NCBI GenBank assembly: GCA_947630345.1
Contig: CANRHF010000119.1
Coordinates: forward strand, 1-5,906
Direction of reading: 5' to 3'
DNA from: an uncultured Oscillospiraceae bacterium
Lineage (GTDB): Bacteria > Bacillota > Clostridia > Oscillospirales > Oscillospiraceae
Length of the DNA: 5,906 nucleotides
In this document: piece after piece, positions 1 through 5,570 of the stretch
Numbering within the stretch: the stretch's first letter is position 1
How the letters are laid out: every line of letters starts with the position of its first letter
The notes under the pieces: generated by a model
What the model saw: only the letters and a program-made list of their open reading frames with translations
Databases searched by the model: none
Told to the model about the DNA's origin: nothing
Made by a program: the position numbers and the translations under genes

Positions 1-131
1 CCTATCTGATGCTGGGGGACACCCCGGTGGGCAAGGTTTCCCTGATCTACGGCCAGACGGTGGAGCAGGAGCCGGAAAATGAAAAACCGGCGCCTTTCTG
101 GAAACATTGGTTTGGAGGCCAAGAGCCATGA
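1..131 (+). CDS. C-terminal tail of probable D-alanyl-D-alanine carboxypeptidase (partial)
   Basis: Only the last 42 codons are in the window; the open frame reads from base 3 to the TGA at 129-131. The tail contains YLMLGDTPVGKVSLIYGQTV, then an acidic/proline stretch and an aromatic end (FWKHWF). A hydrophobic strand, a G-x-x-V-G-K turn and a second strand ending in a 'TVE' segment resemble the C-terminal PBP5_C beta domain of low-molecular-weight penicillin-binding proteins (DacB/DacF), which trim the pentapeptide stem of peptidoglycan outside the membrane. The catalytic SxxK/SxN/KTG motifs would lie upstream and cannot be seen. Context agrees, because dac genes precede an rluB-type gene in Bacillus and many clostridia. 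The stop overlaps the next start codon as ATGA, so the two are probably translationally coupled. The reading frame is secure; the product name is an inference. Confidence 0.5.
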   Translation, partial: YLMLGDTPVGKVSLIYGQTVEQEPENEKPAPFWKHWFGGQEP

Positions 132-850
132 CCGAACGGCTGCAAAAGCTCCTTTCCCAGCGGGGGGTGGCCTCCCGCCGGGAAGCGGAGGAGCTGATCC
201 GTACCGGCCGGGTGGCGGTGAACGGTGTTCCCGCCTCCCTGGGGGAGAAGGCCGATCCCGAGACGGATCGGATCACCCTGGACGGCCGGCCCCTCCCGCC
301 CCCTCCCGGGCGGGTGTACATTCTTCTCAACAAGCCCAAGGGCTATGTCACCACCCTCTCCGATGAGCTGGGCCGCCGGAACGCCGCCCAGCTGGTGTCC
401 GGCTGCCATCAGCGGGTCTATCCCGTTGGCCGCCTGGACATGGATTCGGAGGGGCTGCTCCTTTTTACCAACGACGGAGCCTTTGCCCAGTCCCTGGCCC
501 ACCCCCGGAATGAGGTGGAGAAGGGCTATCGGGTCTGGGTCGCCGGCTTCACCGCCCAATCTCTGGACCTGCTGCGCCGGCCGGTGGAGCTGGATTGCCG
601 GGCCATCCGCCCCCCGGAGGTGATTCTCGTCCGCCAGGACGGGACCCGGGCGGAGCTGATGATCGTCATACACGAGGGCCGAAACCGGCAGATCCGCCGG
701 ATGTGCGGCCTGGCGGGGCTCACCGTGACCCGGCTGCGCCGGGAACGGGAGGGGAGTCTGACCCTGGGGACGCTGCCGGAGGGCCGGTGGCGCTACCTGA
801 CCCCTGCGGAGATCGCCGCCCTGCTTACAGAAACACAACAGGAGGGATAA
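128..850 (+). CDS. rluB: 23S rRNA pseudouridine synthase, RluB/RsuA family
   Basis: A 240-residue protein that should isomerise a specific uridine of rRNA to pseudouridine; within this family Firmicute members of this size are usually assigned to 23S rRNA (RluB). An N-terminal S4 RNA-binding domain (about residues 2-50, RLQKLLSQRGVASRREAEEL) is followed by the catalytic domain. That domain has LLNKPKGYVTT (66-76), the signature VGRLDMDSEGLLLFTNDG (100-117) with catalytic Asp104, and the late motif EGRNRQIRRMC. Nothing essential is missing. The ATG at 128 is chosen because GGAGG at 114-118 sits 9 bases before it and the S4 domain begins right after it; an upstream in-frame TTG at 107 would put the Shine-Dalgarno inside the gene. 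It overlaps the preceding gene by 4 bp. The target could instead be 16S rRNA (RsuA); sequence alone does not settle this. Confidence 0.95.
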   Translation: MTERLQKLLSQRGVASRREAEELIRTGRVAVNGVPASLGEKADPETDRITLDGRPLPPPPGRVYILLNKPKGYVTTLSDELGRRNAAQLVSGCHQRVYPVGRLDMDSEGLLLFTNDGAFAQSLAHPRNEVEKGYRVWVAGFTAQSLDLLRRPVELDCRAIRPPEVILVRQDGTRAELMIVIHEGRNRQIRRMCGLAGLTVTRLRREREGSLTLGTLPEGRWRYLTPAEIAALLTETQQEG

Positions 851-852
851 CA

Positions 853-1716
853 ATGGACATACTCACGGTGCTGGAAAAGCGGTTTTCCCAGTTTTCCAAG
901 GGCCAACGCAGCATTGCCCGGTTCATCCTGGAATCCTATGACAAAGCCGCTTTCATGACCGCCAACCGGCTGGGCAAGACCGTGGGGGTATCGGAATCCA
1001 CGGTGGTGCGCTTCGCCGTGGAGCTGGGCTTCGACGGATATCCCGCCATGCAGAAGGCCATCCAGGAGATGGTCCTCAACCGGCTGACCTCGGTGCAGCG
1101 GATCGAGGTGGCCAGCCACCGGATCGCGGACCAGGATGTGGTTTCCCTGGTGCTGCAATCGGATATGGACAAGCTACGCCAGACCGAGGAGCTGCTCTCC
1201 CGACCGGATTTCAACGCCGCGGTGGAGGCCATCCTGCGGGCCAAGCGGGTTTACATTCTGGGGGTCCGGTCTGCCGGCGCCCTGGCGGATTTTCTGGGGT
1301 ACTACCTCAATTACATGTTCCAGAACGTGCATATCATCACCACCGGCTCCAGCGAGATGTTCGAGCGGATCGCCGGCGTGACGGAGCAGGACGTTGTGAT
1401 CGCCCTGAGCTTCCCCCGGTATTCCTCCTCCACCGCCAAGGGCGCGGCCTACTGCCGCTCCACAGGGGCCACGGTCATCGGCCTGACGGACAGCAGCCTG
1501 TCCCCCCTGGGACAGAACTGCGACTATGTGCTCCTGGCAAAAAGCGATATGCTCTCCCTGGTGGATACGCTGGTAGCCCCTTTGAGCGTCATCAACGCCC
1601 TGATCGTGGCTCTGGCGGCCCGGCGGGAGGGAGAACTGGCCAAGACCTTCGACCGGCTGGAGCACATCTGGGAGGAGTACCATGTCTACGAAAACCACAA
1701 TGACGGCAGGACCTGA
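853..1716 (+). CDS. MurR/RpiR-family transcriptional regulator (HTH + SIS)
   Basis: A 287-residue regulator. Residues 1-77 form the RpiR-type helix-turn-helix domain (FSKGQRSIARFILESYDKAA, then the recognition region LGKTVGVSESTVVRFAVELG at about 40-59). Residues about 128-255 form a SIS sugar-phosphate-binding domain, with VYILGVRSAGALADFLGYYL as the first strand and phosphate loop, then ITTGSSEMF, VVIALSFPRYSSST and VIGLTDSSLSPLG. SIS regulators of this family sense phosphosugars or amino-sugar phosphates and usually control nearby sugar or cell-wall genes. No sugar gene is visible here, so the ligand and targets are unknown. The ATG at 853 follows GGAGGG (841-846) by 6 bases, and that site lies across the end of the preceding gene, 2 bp upstream; the open frame extends back to 595 but that part is non-homologous. 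The 3' end overlaps the next gene by 35 bp, suggesting coupled translation. Confidence 0.93.
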   Translation: MDILTVLEKRFSQFSKGQRSIARFILESYDKAAFMTANRLGKTVGVSESTVVRFAVELGFDGYPAMQKAIQEMVLNRLTSVQRIEVASHRIADQDVVSLVLQSDMDKLRQTEELLSRPDFNAAVEAILRAKRVYILGVRSAGALADFLGYYLNYMFQNVHIITTGSSEMFERIAGVTEQDVVIALSFPRYSSSTAKGAAYCRSTGATVIGLTDSSLSPLGQNCDYVLLAKSDMLSLVDTLVAPLSVINALIVALAARREGELAKTFDRLEHIWEEYHVYENHNDGRT

Positions 1717-2938
1717 CGGCATTGTGGTAGGAGGCGGCCCGGCGGGGATGTTCGCCGCCATCGCGGCGGCCCGGCAGGGGAGCCGGGTCCTGCTCCTGGA
1801 GCGAAACGTCCGCCTTGGCCGGAAGCTGCTGATCACCGGCAAGGGCCGCTGCAACCTGACCAACCACTGCGGCCTGGAGGAAGTGCTTCAAAACATCCCC
1901 CGGAATCCCCGATTTCTTTACAGCGCCCTGGCCGCCTGCCCGCCGGATCGGGTGATGGCGTTTTTTGAGGAAAACGGCTGTCCGGTGAAAACCGAGCGGG
2001 GCAATCGAGTGTTTCCCGTTTCCGATCGGTCTCAAAGCGTGCTGGACTGCCTGGAACGGGTCCTGATGCGGGAAAAGGTCACGGTCCGTTCCGGCCGAGT
2101 CCTTCGGCTGCTGACCGAGGAGGGCCGGATCACCGGCGTGGAGACGGAAACGGAGCGGATCCCCGCCAAATGGGTGGTTCTGGCCACCGGCGGGCTGTCC
2201 TATCCCGCCACCGGCTCCACCGGGGACGGCTACGCCCTGGCCGCCGCCCTGGGGCACAAAATCGTGCCGGGGCAGGGGAGTTTGGTGCCTCTGGAGGCGG
2301 AGGGGGAGGACTGCGGAAAAATGCAGGGCCTGTCTCTGAAAAACGTGGCGATCCGGCTGACGGATGAAAAGGGAAAGCTGCTGTACCAGGATTTTGGGGA
2401 ACTGCTTTTTACTCACTTTGGCCTGTCCGGGCCCATCATCTTAAGCGCCAGCGCCCATCTAAAGGACCGGGGGACCGTCACCATCGACTTAAAGCCCGCC
2501 CTGACCCCGGAGAAGCTGGACGCCCGGCTGCTGCGGGAGCTGGGCCAGTACCCCAACCGGGCCATGGCCCATGTGCTGTCGTCCCTGCTGCCCCGCTCCA
2601 TGATCCCGGTGGTGCTGTCCCGGTTAGGGCTGTCTCCGGAGCTTAGCGCCAACGCTCTGACCCGTCCCAACCGCCAGGCTCTGGGCCGGCTCCTGAAGGC
2701 GTTTTCCGTGGAGATTCTTGGCCGCCGCCCGGTGGAGGAGGCCATCGTCACCTCCGGCGGCGTGGCGGTTTCGGAGATCGACCCCAGGACCATGGGCTCC
2801 AAGAAGGTCCCGGGCCTCTATTTCGCCGGGGAGATCATCGACTGCGACGCCTATACCGGCGGGTTCAACCTGCAAATCGCCTGGGCCACCGGTTTCGCCG
2901 CCGGAACGGCTGCCGGCGGGGCGAAAAACAACCGTTGA
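1682..2938 (+). CDS. NAD(P)/FAD-dependent oxidoreductase, HI0933/YhiN/BaiN family
   Basis: A 418-residue flavoprotein of the HI0933-like family. The N-terminal Rossmann fold has IVVGGGPAGMFAAIAAARQG (14-33) for the FAD ADP moiety, with an acidic residue (Glu40) at the end of the second strand. The family signature GRKLLITGKGRCNLTN spans 46-61. A second dinucleotide segment is VVLATGGLSYPATGSTGDGY (165-184), and the C-terminal flavin motif includes GLYFAGEIIDCDAYTGGFNL (378-397). Length and motif order are those of intact members. The cellular substrate of most of this family is not known. One Clostridium scindens member was named BaiN for a proposed role in bile-acid 7-dehydroxylation, but homology alone does not justify that function here. 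The ATG at 1682 follows GGAGGAG (1671-1677) by 4 bases and lies inside the regulator gene; the ATG at 1700 is a weaker alternative. The stop codon lies inside the -35 element of the next promoter. Confidence 0.93.
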   Translation: MSTKTTMTAGPDGIVVGGGPAGMFAAIAAARQGSRVLLLERNVRLGRKLLITGKGRCNLTNHCGLEEVLQNIPRNPRFLYSALAACPPDRVMAFFEENGCPVKTERGNRVFPVSDRSQSVLDCLERVLMREKVTVRSGRVLRLLTEEGRITGVETETERIPAKWVVLATGGLSYPATGSTGDGYALAAALGHKIVPGQGSLVPLEAEGEDCGKMQGLSLKNVAIRLTDEKGKLLYQDFGELLFTHFGLSGPIILSASAHLKDRGTVTIDLKPALTPEKLDARLLRELGQYPNRAMAHVLSSLLPRSMIPVVLSRLGLSPELSANALTRPNRQALGRLLKAFSVEILGRRPVEEAIVTSGGVAVSEIDPRTMGSKKVPGLYFAGEIIDCDAYTGGFNLQIAWATGFAAGTAAGGAKNNR

Positions 2939-2965
2939 CAAACGGCTGTATTTGTACTAAAATAC
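2932..2965 (+). promoter_or_regulatory. Candidate operator: two inverted repeats over the acpP promoter
   Basis: CCGTT (2932-2936) and AACGG (2941-2945) form a perfect inverted repeat centred on the -35 element. GTATTT (2948-2953) and AAATAC (2960-2965) form a second one over the -10. Their centres are 18 bp apart. A GTACTAA segment (2954-2960) recalls one half-site of the Bacillus fatty-acid regulator FapR, but the other half is not convincing. The repeats are seen directly; operator function is inferred. The first could equally be a weak 5-bp RNA hairpin at the end of the upstream operon. Confidence 0.25.
2935..2963 (+). promoter_or_regulatory. Sigma-A-type promoter of the acpP unit
   Basis: A perfect -35 TTGACA at 2935-2940, a 17-bp spacer and a -10 TAAAAT (5 of 6) at 2958-2963 predict transcription from about 2970, giving a leader of roughly 28 bases before the acpP start. 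The stop codon of the upstream oxidoreductase (TGA, 2936-2938) is within the -35 element. The surroundings are distinctly AT-richer than the flanking genes. It marks the start of a new unit, and no terminator separates it from the upstream operon, so read-through could add to expression. Confidence 0.78.
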
Positions 2966-2997
2966 GTCCAGGTACCACAAGCTTAGGAGGAAACGTT

Positions 2998-3219
2998 ATG
3001 TACGAAAAATTGGTCGATTTCGCGGTGCGGCAGCTGGAGCTGGATCCCGAGCAGATCCAACCGGACAGCACCTTTGAGAGCCTGGGCATCGACTCCCTGG
3101 ATGTGGTGGAGATGGTCATGGATCTGGAGAGCGAGCTGGGTGTGGAGCTGGACCTGGAGGATCAGAAGATCACCACCTTCCAGGAGCTGGCGGACTTTAT
3201 CGATTCCAAGCTGGGCTAA
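2998..3219 (+). CDS. acpP: Acyl carrier protein
   Basis: A 73-residue, strongly acidic four-helix acyl carrier protein that carries growing fatty acyl chains in the cytoplasm on a 4'-phosphopantetheine arm. The arm would attach to Ser33 in the motif LGIDSLDVVEMVMDLESE, which is intact and has the usual Asp-Ser-Leu core. Helix I is at about 2-15, the DSL-led helix II at about 33-48, and the C-terminal helix is QELADFIDSKLG. Length is normal for a type II discrete carrier. AGGAGG at 2985-2990 lies 7 bases before the ATG, a strong site. It stands alone, with no fab genes next to it, between its own promoter and the SRP RNA. It is probably the general fatty-acid carrier, but a second, specialised carrier cannot be excluded without the rest of the genome. 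No terminator follows before the SRP RNA. Confidence 0.95.
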   Translation: MYEKLVDFAVRQLELDPEQIQPDSTFESLGIDSLDVVEMVMDLESELGVELDLEDQKITTFQELADFIDSKLG

Positions 3220-3252
3220 GCTCATAAAATCAGGATAATGACCCTTGCGCGA

Positions 3253-3556
3253 AGACCGGTTCGCAGCAAGGTCGCACTAGTCGGGGAGATAGCGGTGCCC
3301 TGTTGCCTGCAATCCGCTATAGCAGGGATGAATTCCCGCACCAGGGCTTGTCCGAGTGCCGTCAGGCGCGGGTAAGCGGCGCTGATGAACCGGTCCTGCG
3401 CAACGAGATCCCGTGAACCATGTCAGGTGGGGAACCAAGCAGCATTAAGCGGATCTTCTCGTGTGCCGCGGGGCAACCGTTTCTGAGTTGGCTGCCCGCA
3501 TACCGGGTGTTCGGCTGGTTCAAATGCGGGTGTGCGATCTTGCTGGGAACCGGTCT
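3253..3556 (+). ncRNA. ffs: Signal recognition particle RNA, large bacterial type with Alu domain
   Basis: This RNA scaffolds the signal recognition particle (Ffh bound to the S domain) that targets nascent membrane and secreted proteins. Alu domain: GGG (3284-3286) pairs with CCC (3298-3300), and CCTGC (3306-3310) with GCAGG (3322-3326). Their loops are complementary (ATAGCGG 3289-3295, CCGCTAT 3314-3320), the kissing-loop arrangement known for this family. Helix 5 starts with CCCGCA/TGCGGG (3335-3340, 3525-3530) and CCAG/CTGG. S domain: helix 8 has CAGG (3424-3427), stem TGG/CCA, GGAA tetraloop (3431-3434) and AGCAGC (3438-3443), the Ffh-binding core. The ends pair as AGACCGGTTC (3253-3262) with GAACCGGTCT (3547-3556), then 14 more pairs (3264-3277, 3532-3545). 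No helix 6 is seen, as expected in bacteria. Exact mature ends are uncertain; flanks are probably trimmed. It lies directly upstream of dnaX, as in B. subtilis (gene scr). Confidence 0.95.
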
Positions 3557-3578
3557 GTGCTAAGAAGGGGGGGTGGAC

Positions 3579-5198
3579 ATGTACCAGGCGCTTTATCGGA
3601 AATACCGGCCTCAGACCTTTGACGACGTGGTGGGTCAGCGGGCGGTCACACAGACATTAAAAAATCAAATCGCCACCGGCCGGGTGGGCCATGCCTACCT
3701 GTTCACCGGCTCCCGAGGCACGGGCAAGACCAGCAGCGCCAAAATTCTGGCCAAGGCGGTCAACTGCCTGGACCCTCAGGACGGCAATCCCTGCAACCGC
3801 TGCGCCGCCTGCCGGGCCATCGACGAAGGGTCCTGCATGGACGTGCTGGAGATCGACGCCGCCTCCAACAACGGTGTGGACAATGTGCGGGATTTGCGGG
3901 AGGACGCGGTCTATACCCCCTCCCAGGTGAAAATGCGGGTTTATATTATCGACGAGGTGCATATGCTCTCCATTTCCGCCTTCAACGCCCTTCTGAAGAT
4001 CTTGGAGGAGCCGCCCAAGCACCTGCTGTTCATTCTCGCCACCACGGAGCTGCACAAGGTCCCCGCCACCATTTTGTCCCGGTGCCAGCGGTTTTCCTTC
4101 CGGCGCATCGGCGCGGAGGAAATTGCCGCCCGGCTACAATATGTGGCCTACCAGGAAAACATCGATTTGGACGATTCCGCCGCCCGGGTGCTGGCCCGCT
4201 TGGCCGACGGCGGGATGCGGGACGCCCTGAGCCTGCTGGATCAGTGCGCCTCCGCCACCACCGGGGAGTTGGACGCCCAGCGGGTCTATGACTGCCTGGG
4301 CATCGCCGGGATTCAGGACTGCGTCGGCCTTATGGACCGGATCGCTCAGCGGGACGCCAAGGGCGCCCTGGCCCTTTACAGCCGGTTTTATTCCGAGGGC
4401 AAGGATCTGGGCGCCATGCTGGACGAGCTGGCCTGCCTGACCCGGGACCTGCTGGTGCTGAAAACCGCCGGGAACGCGGGACTTCCCATGCTCTCCGGCG
4501 TCGCCGACGACCGGGACGCCCTGGTCCTGGAAAAGCGGTTCAGCGCCGGCGAGCTGATGCGGATCTTGGAGGAAGTGCAGTCCTGCGCCGCCGGATTTGT
4601 CCGCAGCGCCAGCCGCCGGATGGACGTGGAGCTGTGTATTTTAAAGCTGTGCCAGCCGGAGCTGTCCCTGGACGCCCAGGCCCTAAACGCCCGGCTGTCC
4701 AGATTGGAGGAGCGTCTTTCCACCGGGGACTTTCCACAGCCTGCCCCTCAAACCGCCAAGCAGGCGTCCCCCGCCGCCCAAAAGAGCCCTCCCGAGGAAC
4801 CGGCGAACCCCACCGAAGGGGAAAAGTCCGGGACAGACGAACCCTCCCTCCCTGCGGAGGAGGTTCCCCTGGGCTTCTGGACAGAGGTAGCTGCCGCGGT
4901 TCGGAAGGCTTTGTCCCCGCCGGTGTCCGGCTTCTTTGCCGCCACCGCCAACGCGCCGGTACAGGGCGCCGTGGAAAATGGAAAAGTGGTCCTGCGGTGC
5001 GCCAACACCTTCACCTACGAGCTGGTGAACAAGCCTGAGATTCTGAGCCTGGTCAGCCAGAAGGCCGGCGCCATTCTGGGCCGCCGGGTGGAGACTGTCG
5101 CGGTGGATCAGCTGGCGAAACCCGCCCAGAACGGCCCCATGGAGCGGCTGCTCCGGTTCGGGCGGGATCACACGGAGATCGTGCATATTCAAGAATAA
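3579..5198 (+). CDS. dnaX: DNA polymerase III subunit gamma/tau
   Basis: A 539-residue clamp-loader ATPase that opens and loads the beta sliding clamp and couples polymerases at the replication fork. AAA+ motifs are complete: Walker A GSRGTGKTSS (44-53), zinc-binding cysteines 63, 72, 75 and 78, Walker B VYIIDEVHMLS (121-131), sensor 1 FILATTELHK (151-160), arginine-finger SRC (167-169), and sensor 2 GGMRDALSLLDQ with Arg214. The oligomerisation domain follows to about 375, then a Pro/Glu/Ala-rich linker (about 383-428) and a C-terminal domain beginning near GFWTEV. The ATG at 3579 is preferred over the in-frame GTG at 3573 because family members begin at MYQALYRKYRPQ and the purine-rich site at 3564-3571 is correctly spaced for it; for GTG it would nearly touch the start. 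No A-rich slippery heptamer is seen, so a short gamma form by frameshifting is not indicated. It lies 22 bp after the SRP RNA and 18 bp before ybaB. Confidence 0.97.
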   Translation: MYQALYRKYRPQTFDDVVGQRAVTQTLKNQIATGRVGHAYLFTGSRGTGKTSSAKILAKAVNCLDPQDGNPCNRCAACRAIDEGSCMDVLEIDAASNNGVDNVRDLREDAVYTPSQVKMRVYIIDEVHMLSISAFNALLKILEEPPKHLLFILATTELHKVPATILSRCQRFSFRRIGAEEIAARLQYVAYQENIDLDDSAARVLARLADGGMRDALSLLDQCASATTGELDAQRVYDCLGIAGIQDCVGLMDRIAQRDAKGALALYSRFYSEGKDLGAMLDELACLTRDLLVLKTAGNAGLPMLSGVADDRDALVLEKRFSAGELMRILEEVQSCAAGFVRSASRRMDVELCILKLCQPELSLDAQALNARLSRLEERLSTGDFPQPAPQTAKQASPAAQKSPPEEPANPTEGEKSGTDEPSLPAEEVPLGFWTEVAAAVRKALSPPVSGFFAATANAPVQGAVENGKVVLRCANTFTYELVNKPEILSLVSQKAGAILGRRVETVAVDQLAKPAQNGPMERLLRFGRDHTEIVHIQE

Positions 5199-5216
5199 AG
5201 AATAGGAGTTGTTATC

Positions 5217-5561
5217 ATGGCAAAAGGCGGATTTCGGGGAATGCCCGGCGGCATGAATCAGGCCGCGATGATGAAGCAGGCCCAAAAAATGCAGCAGGAG
5301 ATGCTGCGCATCCAGGAGGAGCTGGAAAACAAGACCTATTCCGCCGCCTCCGGCGGCGGCATGGTCACCGCCACGGTCAGCGGCAAGCATCAGCTGCTGG
5401 GCCTGGAGATTAAGCCCGAGGCGGTGGACCCCGACGATGTGGAGATGCTCCAGGACATGATCATCGCCGCGGTGAACGAGGCCTTCCGGGCGGCGGAGGC
5501 GGACTCCGCCAATTCCATGTCCCGCCTCACCGGCGGGCTGAACCTGGGCGGTCTGTTCTAA
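5217..5561 (+). CDS. ybaB: YbaB/EbfC-family nucleoid-associated protein
   Basis: A 114-residue member of the YbaB/EbfC family (YaaK in B. subtilis), small dimeric DNA-binding proteins of the nucleoid that are nearly always encoded between dnaX and recR. The Gly/Met-rich N-terminus (1-18) leads into a long amphipathic helix, MKQAQKMQQEMLRIQEELEN (19-38). A beta segment with GGGMVTATVSGKHQLLGLEI (46-65) follows, then a second helix (about 73-96), and a flexible Gly/Leu C-terminus (LTGGLNLGGLF). The helix-strand-helix order and the length are typical. AGGAG at 5204-5208 lies 8 bases before the ATG. Its exact role, nucleoid packing or support of recombination with RecR, is not settled for the family. 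The stop codon overlaps the Shine-Dalgarno of recR. Confidence 0.97.
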   Translation: MAKGGFRGMPGGMNQAAMMKQAQKMQQEMLRIQEELENKTYSAASGGGMVTATVSGKHQLLGLEIKPEAVDPDDVEMLQDMIIAAVNEAFRAAEADSANSMSRLTGGLNLGGLF

Positions 5562-5570
5562 GGAGGCGCC

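Noticed and set aside
107..127. Alternative TTG start of rluB
   Set aside because: It would add seven residues not typical of the S4 domain and place the GGAGG ribosome site inside the gene; ATG at 128 is better.
595..852. Upstream extension of the RpiR-family frame to 595
   Set aside because: This part overlaps rluB in another frame, is Gly/Pro/Asp-rich without homology to the family, and a good ribosome site sits before the ATG at 853.
1682..2938. Assignment of the flavoprotein as a bile-acid dehydroxylation enzyme (BaiN)
   Set aside because: The family is widespread in bacteria with no bile-acid metabolism, no other bai gene is in the window, and the operon is otherwise housekeeping.
2932..2953. 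Intrinsic terminator after the oxidoreductase gene
   Set aside because: The CCGTT/AACGG stem is only 5 bp with a 4-base loop and is not followed by a run of T; it coincides with the promoter -35.
2971..2985. GGTACC and AAGCTT restriction-site-like words before acpP, suggesting a cloning artefact
   Set aside because: Two six-base palindromes can occur by chance, and the flanking promoter, ribosome site and genes are continuous and natural in composition.
3515..3530. tRNA T-arm-like GGTTCAAAT sequence
   Set aside because: No acceptor stem, anticodon arm or D arm can be built around it; it lies in helix 5 of the SRP RNA, where flanking bases pair with 3335-3344.
4700..4870. Programmed frameshift in dnaX giving a short gamma subunit
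   Set aside because: The linker has only short A runs (such as CCCAAAAGAG near 4769) and no AAAAAAG-type heptamer with a following pseudoknot or stop arrangement that I could support.
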